NCBI GenBank assembly: GCA_030867875.1
Contig: JAOWCC010001589.1
Span: forward strand, 145,363,745 to 145,427,744
From: Actinernus sp. WN-2022
Taxonomy: Eukaryota > Cnidaria > Anthozoa > Actiniaria > Actinernidae
Direction of reading: 5' to 3'
Length of the DNA stretch: 64,000 nucleotides
Each line of letters opens with the position of its first letter. Within the stretch, counting starts at the first letter, position 1. The notes under the pieces were generated by a model, which saw only the letters and a list, made by a program, of their open reading frames with translations, was not told where the DNA came from and did no database searches. The translations under genes and the position numbers were made by a program. Positions 1-10,505 of this stretch are shown piece after piece.

Positions 1-104
1 GTACTCAAAACTTTCCTGAGGTTCATAGCTATGAAAATTGCACGAAGGCTCATATGCACTTTAATGTTCGTTATGCCTCGGGCTTCTCGATCCAATCATT
101 TAAA

Positions 105-284
105 AAAAATGAAGCAAGGTAGCAAGGCTGACCTAGACTGAATTCAAACTCTTAACAGTCACCTACTTATGGCACGCTACATTACCCATAATTCTCAGCA
201 CTACTCTCCCCAGGCTTCTGTTCCGTGCCAGCAAAATATTCATTTCTGTGAATTTCGTACCTCAACTAACATAAATTACACATT
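105..284 (-). repeat. 180-bp terminal repeat, 3' copy
   Basis: Identical by eye over 180 bases to 4267-4446, in direct orientation. It follows a purine-rich tract when read on the minus strand (285-297), which is where a polypurine tract would sit. Confidence 0.85.
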
Positions 285-1469
285 TTGCCTCCACTACACA
301 ATTCAATGCATATAGATTTACAAAGGTAGGGCCCGAGGGGTGAACCCGTTAGTGAAATTCTCAGTAATTATAGTCCGTTCGCAATAGAGTCTTTACCATA
401 CGTGTCCTTAGCATTAACAGATTTCCATCTACCGTGCCGCTGGAAGTTTCTGTCTGGGATACCAGAATTAGCGGCTGAAAATGCTCCGCCAGACCTATTG
501 AAATGTGTACTAAATTTGGAATTATCGGGGACAATATCTTTAAATAATTTCTTATACGATCCCCTAAAGTAGAGTAGCTAACGTGCTTTTTCATACGCAA
601 AAGGCGTTTCTGCTTATGGATGTAAATAAAATATCACTGGAATTTCGTTAATTCCGGCCTTAGACATATATATATACAACCTTAGTAACTGGACAAAACA
701 CAATTTATGCTAGATGTAGACTTGGATGTCTCTATCAAATACTGTAAATACATGTGCAAATAATGTCCATCTATTAAATGCTCTAAGGTAGGCTTCGGTA
801 ATCCCTCTGGATCTGGATGCTAGGACTGCTTTATTTCAGGTTCTCCTTTAGCTGTTTGGTTCTATCACTGGTAATGACTGATAACCACAATTCGTTAATG
901 TCTGATAACCACAGCTCGTTGGCAGCTTCTGGAGAAAGAAAAATGAAACAGAAAAAAATAAGGGCATACAGTGAAAGCAGTGATATGGCAAAGACCGTGT
1001 CAGTATTGAAGTTTTAATAAATTTCATAACATCGGTAAGATTATAATGCCCATCCAGGGCTTGGCCACGATGCCATAAGCCCCTCCAGGGTACCCCTTTA
1101 GGGCCGACTGAAAACACATTTTCAGCGATTACGTGTTACAAAAATTCTTTCAAAATCTGTGCAGAAACATAACACCATTCCTAGTTAAAAAACTTAAGTC
1201 AATTGTCAAAGCTTAAACGTTTATTGCCAAATATACAATTGGCTTTACCTCTTGTAAACAACTCCGGATTATTGCTTAAAACTACCCAATCTTGGACGAA
1301 ATCACTCCAATGTATCCCATCTGAACAAAGAACAGGCCAGAAATGACCCAATTTCACAGCGGTACAATTACCGTGCCTCTAGCATTACGTACTCGTGTAG
1401 TCAATTACTTTACAAGTCAGATAGACAGGCTGACATAAGCAATTGTTGTCATAACCCCCAATACTGGGA
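285..1469. other. Noncoding interior of the retroelement
   Basis: No recognisable coding sequence. A 24-bp near-duplication built on 'ctgataaccaca' occurs at about 876-925. Short open frames on both strands have no family features. Confidence 0.4.
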
Positions 1470-2515
1470 AAATGCATTTACCCCACAAGATCGTGGTCGA
1501 TAATACCGAGTATTAAACTTTGGCACCTTAGCCTTGTAACAAGCATGCGAACCTTTGGCACCTTAACCTTGTAACAAGCATGCGAACCTATCGCACGTGT
1601 GCGGACCCCATAAATGTCAATACTAGGAAATGCGTAATCATTAATAGTATAATCGTCATAATCTATTATTCTACTAATTTCTTCTGCATGAGAATTTAGC
1701 TATTTAGGAATCCATTGTACCTCCGAACTTATTCCCTTGATACAGGTCTGATAAATATCTAAAGCGATACCGGAACTGTAGATAAAATAAATAAATATTT
1801 TATTTGTTATAGCAGGCCGAGTATTACAGCTTAAAGCTGGTGGGGGCCTGCTTTTACACCTCACACTCCCCACAAGTAGATAGGAGACTTCAGAGCCATT
1901 CATGACAATTTTGGCTACGTTTACATTGTCTGTCAAATGTATTTACCCCGCAAGTTCGTGGTTGATAATACTGCTGGGTATTAAACTTCGGCAAATTAGC
2001 CTTGTAACAGCATGCGAACCTATCGCACGTGACCCCATAAATGGTGAATACTAAGAAATGCGTAATCATTCAGTAGTATCGATGATAGTCATAATCTATT
2101 ATTCTACTAATTTCTTCTACATGACAATTTAGCTATCTTGGAATCCATTGTGCCTCCAAACTTATTCCCTTGATACAGGTCTGATAAATATCTAAAGCGA
2201 TACCGATACTGTAGATAGGGGACCTCAGAGCCATTCGTGACAATTTTGGCTACGTTTACATTTGTACATTGTCTGTAAAATGCATTTACCCCTCAAGTTC
2301 GTGGTTGCTGATAATGAGTATTAAACTTCGGCAACTTAGCCTTGTAACGGCATGCGAACCTATCGCACGTGTGCGGACCCCATAAATGGTCAATACTAAG
2401 AAATCCGTCATCATTAATAGTATAATCGTCATAATCTACTATTCTACTAATTCTTCTGCATAACAATTTAGCTATCTAGGAATCCATAGGTCTGTGATAA
2501 ATATCTAAAGTGATG
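1470..2515. repeat. Tandem repeat, three ~340-bp units
   Basis: Three degenerate units begin near 1470, 1936 and 2279 with 'tgcatttacccc'-like starts, each containing 'catgcgaacctatcgcacg'. The first unit has a small internal duplication (about 1522-1590) and a 92-bp SINE-like insertion; the third is 3'-shortened. The array lies inside the DIRS-like element. Confidence 0.8.
1784..1875 (-). mobile_element. Truncated SINE insertion with TSD gtagat
   Basis: This 92-bp block is missing from the other two tandem units and is flanked by gtagat (1778-1783 and 1876-1881). Read on the minus strand it matches the 3' half of the tRNA-headed SINE at 54118-54400, including 'aaaagcaggcccccaccagc' and the AATAAAATATT-type tail. 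It is a 5'-truncated copy. Confidence 0.75.
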
Positions 2516-3257
2516 AAATGTAGATATGGCACCTACAACGTTCCGGATGCGTCGGAATAGACTATCTTCAGTCAGTCTATGCTTAACAGGCCATAAAGGG
2601 ATACCGTTAAGTTTATTAACGACCTAAGTTCTATTACAGACAGAATAAGCCGAGTAACATACAACTGCTGATTTGGTAGCGGAATTGCGGAGTGATAACA
2701 GCGTGAATATTCCTTGTCATAAGTCTAGAAACATTCCCCACGCAATTACAACTGAAATAACTTTGCCGCAAATAATGCCAATTTTCTTAACATGGAATGT
2801 GGAACTTAATGAATCTAACACTGCGGTAAGATCTTTTGACAAGCTTTGAATTATTTTATCTTTAGCAGAAATGGTAGCATCTGACGCGTTAAATTAATTA
2901 GGGCACAAAACATATTTCCAATGAGAATTAACTTCATTAGGTAGGAACCGAACTTAAACAGATCGGAATGCACTTGTGAACTGGCAATTTGCCGTGCTAG
3001 AATATAACTGAATGATGCTACAAGTCCATAGTATATATACACTACAGTAGATTTCCTTCAGATCTCCAATTTTTAATTAGCAGTTTGAACAATTTGGCCT
3101 TAAAGAAATATGGTATTGAACTGAAACCGAAAGGCAAAACGCGCGATTCGTCTGTAAATATCCACGAAAACGACCAATATGTCCTTTGTTCATCAAAAAT
3201 TACTACGTCGTAATAACCGCATTCAAGTCGAAAGACTGAACATGAAGTGCTCCAGGC
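2516..3257. other. Noncoding interior of the retroelement
   Basis: No gene, RNA or repeat recognised in this stretch. Confidence 0.35.
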
Positions 3258-3700
3258 TTAACAAATTCCTTTGAGGACAGACAAATCTTCGCATCTAAAC
3301 TTGTTCTTATACTTATTTGTATGTGGAAGATCTAGTTGGTCTGACACTTCAGAAATACAATCAAGACACAATAGTTCATTAATCGCTTCTTCTACAAACA
3401 CGGCTTCATCAAGAGCTGACTTATTATGTTGTGCCTTGTAAGGACCAGGAATGTACAAAAACGGCAATAAGTAGCTAAGCCAAGCTAGACAACATATGAA
3501 ACAATTAAACCGAGGCACTCCATGCATTGCCACCCATTGTTTAAAAGCTCTACGTAATCTTCCCCTTACAGAGTTGCGCCTCTGAGAAGTTTTAAATTTA
3601 GTATTAATGTTTTCAAGTTGTTGGCATTCAACCTCTGGTACGTTACGTATACTAATACCACAATCAAGCTCTAAGGAACTCACAATGACAAAATCAAATT
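3258..3700 (-). pseudogene. DIRS-like reverse transcriptase, N-terminal region
   Basis: A 141-codon open frame (3258-3683) carries the segment that precedes the RT palm in cnidarian DIRS-like elements: a VRGRL start, a W about eight residues on, a LPFL stretch, a KSAL-type motif, then FVEEAINELL and ISEVSDQLDL. The frame stops before the palm motifs. A second stretch at about 3727-3840, same strand, reads FLAARQMLHKRLGESVDTY and may belong to a retroelement gag, though I cannot place it in a family. The RT assignment rests on remembered family pattern, not an alignment. Confidence 0.5.
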
Positions 3701-3943
3701 CTAGTTAACCAGAACCGTACTACACCTTTTTCGTAAGTGTCGACACTTTCGCCTAGTCGTTTATGGAGCATTTGACGAGCGGCAAGGAAGTCAGGACAAT
3801 TCGCCAACCAGCGTCCAGATAGCCTGCGTAGAAAGCATGTCTGTGGGTTTTCCGATTGTGTCGTCTGTGTGGTATAAAGTCCCGGTATAAAGTGGTAATC
3901 TGGGAGCTAGATTTTGGCTTGGAGTTTCCCTCACTCTTTGATG

Positions 3944-4184
3944 TTAGGCTGTGGAGGATGTGAAACGCTTAGTCAATTTCACAGCCATCACTTCTGCTCT
4001 GTAGATAGTTTTCTCCTCCTCCTCATCTTTGACCGCTTCTAGTACAGCTTTAGCGGATTTGTACCGTTCCTCGTTGCTTTTCTTTTTTGAATGAGGGCGT
4101 TCCACCTAAAGTTTTTATCTGCTTAATTTCTCTAATCTGTTCTGCTGCACTTTGCGAGTCATTAGACCTTTTAAGGGCTGCCAT
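3944..4184 (-). pseudogene. DIRS-like gag ORF with one frameshift
   Basis: ATG at 4184-4182 (minus) opens MAALKRSNDSQSAAEQIREI and runs to FKK, then needs one frameshift in an A-rich stretch to continue as SNEERYKSAKAVLEAVKDEE through a charged segment to a stop at 3944-3946. The lysine/glutamate-rich helix after a PSFKK..SNEERYK motif is typical of the first ORF of DIRS-like elements in cnidarians. It lies about 80 bp from the 5' terminal repeat. At about 75 residues it is much shorter than a working Gag-like protein, so I treat it as decayed. Confidence 0.5.
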
Positions 4185-4266
4185 AGTTCTTTATAAGAGT
4201 AATCACATCTGAGAAATGAGGTCTTCGTTGTTGCGTTCGGTGTTCTTTTTAACTTCGGTTTCTTCC

Positions 4267-4446
4267 AAAAATGAAGCAAGGTAGCAAGGCTGACCTAGAC
4301 TGAATTCAAACTCTTAACAGTCACCTACTTATGGCACGCTACATTACCCATAATTCTCAGCACTACTCTCCCCAGGCTTCTGTTCCGTGCCAGCAAAATA
4401 TTCATTTCTGTGAATTTCGTACCTCAACTAACATAAATTACACATT
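4267..4446 (-). repeat. 180-bp terminal repeat, 5' copy
   Basis: Identical to 105-284. On the minus strand, just after the repeat, the sequence reads TTTTTGGAAGAAACC; the TGG could start a tRNA primer-binding site if the element primes like an LTR retrotransposon. Confidence 0.85.
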
Positions 4447-5819
4447 GCGTTACTATCTGTGACCCCGTGTGCACCATGAATCGTTGCATGTGAGCAATGT
4501 TTTGATTAGTCTGATATTGTAGTCATTAAAAGTTTAAAGTTTCTAGTTAACTGCCGTAAATGGTTGGATAGCAAGTAGATTTGGTTACATACATGTATAG
4601 AACTTCCGAACAATAGAGCCTGATTTCTACGAAATCTAATAGAACAAAAACAGTATGTAGACTTATGATTACAGAGTTACAAAGTGAATATACAAGAAAA
4701 GAAAAAGACTTACTTATTATATTTTATTCCAATAATTTTAATTAAGTCTTTTTCTTTTTCTTTAAATATATACATATATATAAATATATTAACACATAGT
4801 ACACATACAGTGAATATACAAGTCATATAAAAATATTAAATAGATAAATGATGAAGGCTTAAAGTAAGTAACAATAAGTGCAAAATATATGCCCTCTGTT
4901 TTTTTCGGGCTACCTATGTTATCCTTGTGCAAACAAAACAACTATGAAACTGTTGATTGCTGAAGAGATCGAGTGCCACTACATGGCAATTAAAATCAGC
5001 AAATTGCCAGTTGAGAAAACCTTACGAGTTTGCTTAACCGTTATGAGTTTGTTTATCAACGGCCGCATAAATAAAAGCTAATATATAATAATAATAATCG
5101 ATTTATGTAGCGCTATTCCCTAAAGTCCCATAGCGCTTTTACAGGACAGAACAAAAATAAAATAAAAAAGACACAGACTGCATTTTAAGACTCCGGCTGC
5201 TGCCATAGCAGCGCCGGAGTAATAAAATAAAAAAAAGACACAGACTGCACTAGGCACTTTATTAAAAGTGAATCAAGATGGCGGCCGAGCTGGAGTGAAT
5301 TGTATCTCTTTTTTAGGGACCTCTCACGGCTCAAGAAATACCACGATTGCTTTATTACTTTATTACTTTGATATTCTTCAGTGACTTCTCCGATCCCAAA
5401 TAACACATAATCCAGTTCACAGAAAGAACGCTACAATTGCTCGTTCAACTCTGTCTTCAAGAAAAACGAACCATTTCGAAATGTTCATATGCGACTGGAA
5501 AAGCGCCAAAAATAAGAAAACTTGTGAATATATAAGGTTTATACTTCGGTAGAAAACTAAGGAGGTAATGGTTTTCAACATATAAAATACCATATTCGAG
5601 ATTTTCATACCATTTTTCAAACGAAGCATTTGAAGTTACAGTACTGTGACTGGACTGTCTACAGCAAAAGAACTAGAAATCCCGGAACGACGATCCGCAT
5701 TGCCAAAGCCTGTAAGTAAATCTACGGAGCTATTATCAGGAAATTGTACAATATTTCATTTGATTTGGTCATTATGGTATCACATCTGTATTTTGACGAA
5801 ATAATATTTTTAAAATGTG
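4447..5819. other. Gene-free stretch with small foldback and duplication
   Basis: No gene recognised. A 13-bp direct repeat, gtgaatatacaag (4683-4695 and 4810-4822), encloses a foldback with arms aagaaaaagactta / taagtctttttctt, like a small insertion with a target-site duplication. 'agacacagactgca' is repeated at about 5168 and 5234 around a short hairpin on ctccggctgctg / cagcgccggag. Confidence 0.45.
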
Positions 5820-6391
5820 GGCAGTGGCAAGTCTTGGAGTCCTTGCAAGGGAACATACCGGACTGTAGAGTGGATGCTGAGATTGACAACCAAGCAGTGA
5901 TACACACTTGGATGGGGCGTGGGGGACGCTCAAGAGGGTAAACTAACGTAGCGAAACGCATCTTGCAATTGGTGACACAAAGAAATCTCCTTTTGATAAT
6001 GTATTATGTGACGTCGCACACAACCCAGCGAATTGGCTTTCATGCACACTATCGAAAGCGGCTTCGATGCTCTCTAACGAATGCTGGAAAATGGTCCAAA
6101 CCGAGTTTGGTGGCCCGGCGAGACACACCCTAGAACTAATGGCTTTGGATTCAAAGGTTCAGCGGGACCTCCAGGATGTGCCGCTTCGCCACTTCACGCC
6201 ATACCCTACTCCAGGGTCGGCGTTAGTGAATGTGTTCAACCAAGACCTTACCTTTTGCGATGGGGTTAGGACTAACGCTGACGCCTTCCCTCCTTTTTCG
6301 ATGATATCCCCATTACTGCAATTGCTTCTATGTAAGAAGGCAGTAACCACCATGGTCGTACCGCGCTTATCTCCCCTACCGTCATGGTGGC
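5820..6391 (+). pseudogene. DIRS-like RNase H and linker region, decayed
   Basis: Conserved DIRS-like segments can be followed across several frames: IDNQAVIHTWMGRGGRSR (RNase H end with its Asp), then AKRILQLVTQRNLLLIMYYV, then NPANWLS and LSNECWKMVQTEFGG, and finally HFTPYPTPGSALVNVFNQDL through VVPRLSPLPSWWP. Frameshifts and an in-frame stop separate them. RT upstream and tyrosine recombinase downstream are missing. At about 6391 the sequence switches abruptly into a Penelope-like fragment on the other strand. A related copy lies at 62190-63110. Confidence 0.7.
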
Positions 6392-6392
6392 C

Positions 6393-6796
6393 AAGACTCG
6401 CCAGTGGAATGAAATGTGTATTGACTGAGGCCGTTAGTAATATGGGGACAAGTTGCACAATCTTGTCCGCAGCGAACCCTAAAAGGAGCCTGGCGGAGCT
6501 TTAGATTGATTAGATGTGTTACGTGGTAGTTGTGATTTGACCAAAAGGTCACGAAGGTTAGAGCTACGTCGATATGCAACTAGAGGCAATTGCTTAAAGA
6601 CGTCTTTGCAGCGGTTGGAAGAAAATAGTATATTAGTGTGCTTGCGTACGATATTAGAGATGTGGGGAAGTGCTGGGTTATATGTAATAACAAAAGGTAT
6701 ACGGTGGGTAGAGTTTTGTGAGTTTGTAGTTTGTAGAGCGTCGTTGCGAGGAATGTTAGCAGCACGTTCTATTTGTTTATTAAGGAATGACAAGCC
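6393..6796 (-). pseudogene. Penelope-like element fragment, RT to GIY-YIG linker
   Basis: The minus strand reads KQIERAANIPRND, then ITYNPALPHISNIVRKHTNI, LVAYRRSSNLRDLLVKSQLP and, after one frameshift near 6480, CGQDCATCPHITNGLSQYTF. These are the conserved blocks between the RT thumb and the GIY-YIG nuclease of Penelope-like elements (the Cys-rich CxxCxxC part is just before GIY-YIG). RT core and nuclease are absent. At 6796/6797 it abuts a second fragment of similar type in opposite orientation. Confidence 0.8.
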
Positions 6797-7195
6797 TAAC
6801 ATTAAATCTAAACCTACTACTGTATCTGAACATTTTCTTTCTAGACGTAACCACTCTTACACCGACGTGCAACTTATCCCTCTAGAAATAATATACTCCT
6901 CAAGAGACTCGATACGTAAAGCCAGAGAAGCGCACCTTATAGATAAAGCTAAAACTCTAGAACCATATGGTATGAATATACGTGATGAAACATAGTGCTT
7001 ATCTCCGTTATACTATTTTGCTACTTCAAGTTTTGGTTACGTCACTTCCCGTTTCCGCAATTTCTATTGCGAAATTTACCACATTTATAGATCTTCTTAC
7101 CTTAGAGCTCTTCACTTGTAACATCTAGTACCTGAAGAAGGCTGGTTTGCCCAGCCGAAATATTGTAATATTCAATATAAAATCCTACGTTGTGT
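6797..7195 (+). pseudogene. Penelope-like element 3' end, GIY-YIG tail and 3' terminus
   Basis: The frame SKPTTVSEHFLSRRN, then TDVQLIPLEIIYSSRDSIRK, then IDKAKTLEPYGMNIRDET with a stop at 6993-6995 is the C-terminal end of the GIY-YIG nuclease of Penelope-like elements. The 3' part holds a structured terminal motif at 7132-7179. The same coding end and the same motif, in the same order, occur in the minus-strand element at 23327-24870, so these are one family. Everything upstream of the GIY-YIG tail has been lost. Confidence 0.8.
7132..7179 (+). other. Hammerhead-ribozyme-like motif at element 3' end
   Basis: Order: CTGAAGA (7132-7138), one A, stem II GGCTGG/CCAGCC with a 5-nt loop (7140-7156), GAAA (7157-7160), stem III TATTG/CAATA (7161-7165 and 7173-7177), then T-A. 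This is the hammerhead layout CUGANGA - stem II - GAAA - stem III - UH. Against it: one extra A before stem II and no convincing stem I. Penelope-like elements are known to carry hammerhead motifs; activity here is inference. Confidence 0.4.
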
Positions 7196-7223
7196 CAGCT
7201 TTGCCGTAGTCCTTGGACTTCGT

Positions 7224-7658
7224 AATCATTTTACAGCCAGGGATAATTTTACGGCCAGGGATCATTTTACAGCCAGGGATCATTTTACGGCAAGGGATCA
7301 TTTTACAGCCAGGGATCATTTTACGGCAAGGGATCATTTTACGGCCAGCGATCATTTTACAGCAAGGGATCATTTTACGGCCAGGGATCATTTTACGGCC
7401 AGGGATCATTTTACAGCCAGGGATCATTTTACGGCCAGGGATCATTTTACAGCCAGGGATCATTTTACGGCAAGGGATCATTTTACAGCCAGGGATCATT
7501 TTACGGCAAGGGATCATTTTACGGCCAGCGATCATTTTACAGCAAGGGATCATTTTACGGCCAGGGATCATTTTACGGCCAGGGATCATTTTACAGCCAG
7601 GGATCATTTTACGGCCAGGGATCATTTTACGGCCAGGGATCAGTTTACAACCACGGAT
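7224..7658. repeat. 18-bp satellite array with 180-bp higher-order period
   Basis: About 24 units of ggatcattttacggccag, varying mainly at acggcc/acagcc/acggca and one gcgatc variant. The pattern of variants repeats exactly every 180 bp (7261-7440 equals 7441-7620 up to 7620), so ten-unit blocks were duplicated together. Because 18 is a multiple of three, both strands stay open and encode hexapeptide repeats (PGRKMI on minus, RPGIIL on plus). This is a by-product of the array, not evidence for a gene. Confidence 0.95.
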
Positions 7659-7826
7659 CATTTTCGGGCTTGCATAGTTCTCCGGTTTTCCTCCCTCCTC
7701 AGAATTCCGATCCGAATCAGGAATTCGTCGAATACTTAGCCTCTGGCTTGGGAAACCGATAATGGTTCCCTGTATGTCGACGTAATATGGGATAATCGTT
7801 TGGGGTAACACATACCCGTCAACTAC

Positions 7827-8221
7827 TCAACCTCTCTTGTTCTTCAAAAAAAGGCCTTGCGTATTATGACCTTTTCAAAATTTGATGAACACTCAAGCCC
7901 TTTATTTAAGTCACAAAATATTATTAAGCTGCGTGATCTTGTTACACTACATATTGCAGTTTTTATGTTCAAGTTCCACAATCAAATGCTACCTTCAGTC
8001 TTTAATACATTTTTTACCTCAGTTGGAAGTATTCACAATTATAACACAAGATCTGCAGCTAGACAGTCTTATTATCTTCCTAGAGCAAGAACAAATTATG
8101 GCAAATTGAATATAAGGTTTCAAGGGCCCAAAGTGTGGAATTCATTTGATTTACATGTCAAATCCACCTCCCTCAAGAAATTTAAAGAAAACCTAAAAAC
8201 AGAATTCCTATGCAAATATTA
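7827..8221 (+). pseudogene. LINE ORF2 C-terminus (CR1/L2-like), 5'-truncated
   Basis: The frame starts without an ATG (SLVLQKKALRIMTFSKF...) and runs to a stop at 8220-8222, including the terminal block YGKLNIRFQGPKVWNSFDLH and a basic amphipathic end. This is the post-RT C-terminal region of CR1/L2-type LINEs. The 3' UTR continues to a (GTT)n tail at 8582-8601, normal for these LINEs. RT and endonuclease are absent. Confidence 0.75.
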
Positions 8222-8581
8222 GTCTCCTAGTATCATTCTGTTGTTCGTTAAGTTTCATTGAAAAGCTAATAAGACTGAATTCTGCTTCTTTCATTCTCAA
8301 AATACTAAGCTGTAATTATTAACACATTTATCTTCTGTAAACTGTATTATGTAATATATTAATAAGCTTTGGTAGATTTAGTATTTGTGTGTGCGTGTGC
8401 TTACGTGTGTGAGTGTGTATATGTATTTGAGTACCTCCGACCTAGTATTGTAAATTACTGCATGTAACTGGATTCCTGGCATTTTTAGCTTTTCTGGTTA
8501 TTTCGGGAACCCAGTGCCCTTTAAATATTTAAATTTATGATTGTAATAATTATATTTTCCTTATTGTGGGTACAATAAATC

Positions 8582-8601
8582 GTTGTTGTTGTTGTTGTTG
8601 T
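8582..8601 (+). repeat. (GTT)n LINE tail
   Basis: Microsatellite right after 'gtgggtacaataaatc', marking the 3' end of the LINE copy that begins near 7827. Confidence 0.85.
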
Positions 8602-9244
8602 AACATAAACTTTTTTTTAATAAGCTCGTTTACTTTCCTTTGTTTCTGTGACTTGAACAAACATACAGGTGATTCAGTATTTCCGGCTCTATTAACATTG
8701 CCTCTGCTATATAGTCACCATGTATAAATTGGTTCTCACGATACCCGCTGTCATTTCCATCAACAAGAATGAATTAACGTTCTAAGTCCCTGAGCTTGGG
8801 ACTCTCGATGCGCTTCTTGTTCTTGCCTTCTTAAGTTCAATATTTCCACGTGCTATTTTGGCAGAAAACTACAAAACTGTTCATTCTCATCTACTCCGCA
8901 TTTATTACGTTATTCAACTGAGAGACAACATGTCACTGCTTTATTGATGGAATAAATTTATAGTACTCTATTCCTTCCTCGATACCTCACAAAACTGTTT
9001 AAGAATTGGTTGTGCAATATTTTCGTAAATTTTATCGTTACTTCCCTCCATATATTTGGAACTAAGGTGCGTCGATGTTTTACAGTCCGGTTTTGTTATC
9101 TTATTTTCTCGAAGCTCTATTAAGATAATACTTTTAGCGTTTCCTACTCGCCAGTCAATCAATTTAGACTCGTTTCAGAAGCCGCTTACCTGACGTACGG
9201 AACCAAATGAACAAACTATAGTTAGACGGCTTCTTTTGATCTCA
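8602..9244. other. Gene-free stretch
   Basis: No gene recognised. 'gattcagtatttccggct' near 8670 is shared with about 23090, so an interspersed repeat crosses here. Confidence 0.4.
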
Positions 9245-10251
9245 TTCAGTAGGCTCGGCACAACAGTGAAGAGGCGTCTGAACGGGCTTTACACGTTTAA
9301 TAAATATTGAAGATAAAACGACAAAAAGCCCACAGGCCACACTTCCACACATGTCTTGCTCTTCCAATTTTCCGCATTGGACGACTAGGCTCACAGTTGG
9401 CCCACACTGTGTTTGAGTATCAGTCTTCAGGCATAAGAAAAGTAATATTTGTAGATAAGCTTTATTGCGGGTAAGAAGAGTTTTCAAATTTCCACTGAAA
9501 CGTTGACGCTATCGTCTTAATAAAAATGTTGAATTATGAAGGCATATTTAGATTTAGTCCCATAGCTATCAAAATATGAAACATTTGTCAGCGAAAACTA
9601 ATATTATACGTTTGAGGAAGAAAAGGCTTGAACCTCACTGTTTGGCGCAAAGCTACAATTGAAGGGTACTGTCTTATTTTCTTCGATAAACTAGCCCGGT
9701 ACCAGACACTTATTACCTCTCTCTACACATATTGGAGGCGCGAAGCGCCGTCATCTAAGAGCGAAGCGACGGCGAAAGGAACATAACCGCTAGTGGCGGC
9801 GGTTGATAATTCCACTTCCATGTTCGCATATGGTACACGATTTGTACCTTCTTGCTGATTGGTTCTCTTTGTAACATGATCTATCATCGTCGTACACGAT
9901 TGGTCAAATATTTTGTTCATCGAAATCTAGAATTTCGTTGCTATAGAATTTGGATAACAATAATATGTGTCGGGCAGTAGGGGCACATACTTTCCGGACA
10001 CCCTGAATATTCCTCATTGACGAAAAACTCTCAAATAAATTCAGACATTCTAAAAACATCTCAAACGTAAGGTAATATTACTTAAATGAGTCAGTATAAG
10101 ATACAACACTACACTAATCGTACTCGTACTCTTAGGGATGTTTACATGATACTGCATGGATCGAGCTTCATTCCGGAACGAAACGTTCGATAAATTTAGT
10201 TTTCAATTCGTTTTGTTTAGTTATTCCATGATCCATTGACAGCCAGCTCGC

Positions 10252-10332
10252 CGATCTGAAAATTATTTGGGGATCATTTTAAAGCCAGGGATGATTTTAT
10301 GCCTGGTTTGGAAATCATTTTACGGCCGCGTT
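10252..10332 (+). repeat. Degenerate relic of the 18-bp satellite
   Basis: Three or four decayed units (ggggatcattttaaagccag, gggatgattttatgcc, aaatcattttacggcc) match the 7.2-7.66 kb array, 2.6 kb away. Confidence 0.7.
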
Positions 10333-10344
10333 CATTTATAGTTC

Positions 10345-10505
10345 ATGTTAGGGCCTGTGAGAAAAACCCGGAGAAAAACCCTCAGAATAAGGGCGAGATA
10401 CCAACAAACTCAACTCATATATGATGCCGCGATCGGAAATCGAACCCGGACTACAGAGGGGAGAAGCGAACTGCTTACGACACCACCCCGGATCTCCAGC
10501 ACAGC
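10345..10505 (-). mobile_element. tRNA-headed SINE copy
   Basis: On the minus strand it has a B-box-like 'gggttcgatttcc', then the body 'tatgagttgagtttgttgg' and 'ggttttt...ctccgggtttttct' seen in the SINEs at 54118 and 55190. The A box is poorly kept. Confidence 0.55.

Larger units (their letters stand above)
105..4446 (-). mobile_element. DIRS-like retroelement with terminal direct repeats
   Basis: Two identical 180-bp direct repeats (105-284 and 4267-4446) enclose 4 kb read on the minus strand. A gag-like ORF starts only about 80 bp inside the 4.4-kb repeat, followed by a reverse-transcriptase N-terminal fragment, so 4267-4446 is the 5' terminal repeat. The repeat can be framed as TG...CA on the minus strand, and a purine-rich run (gtggaggcaaaa) precedes the 3' copy, as in LTR elements. 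Coding remnants instead resemble DIRS-type tyrosine-recombinase elements of cnidarians. No recombinase or RNase H remains: the 3' three kilobases are noncoding. I saw no convincing target-site duplication. Confidence 0.6.

Noticed and set aside
6516..6995. A single 159-residue plus-strand protein
   Set aside because: Only the C-terminal 60 or so residues are Penelope-like; the first part is antisense to the opposed Penelope fragment.
7224..7658. CRISPR-like array
   Set aside because: Units are contiguous 18-mers with no unique spacers, in a eukaryotic context.
7185..7811. Long open frames on both strands over the 18-bp array, read as a repeat protein
   Set aside because: An 18-bp period keeps every frame open automatically; no start context, signal peptide or conserved flank supports a gene.
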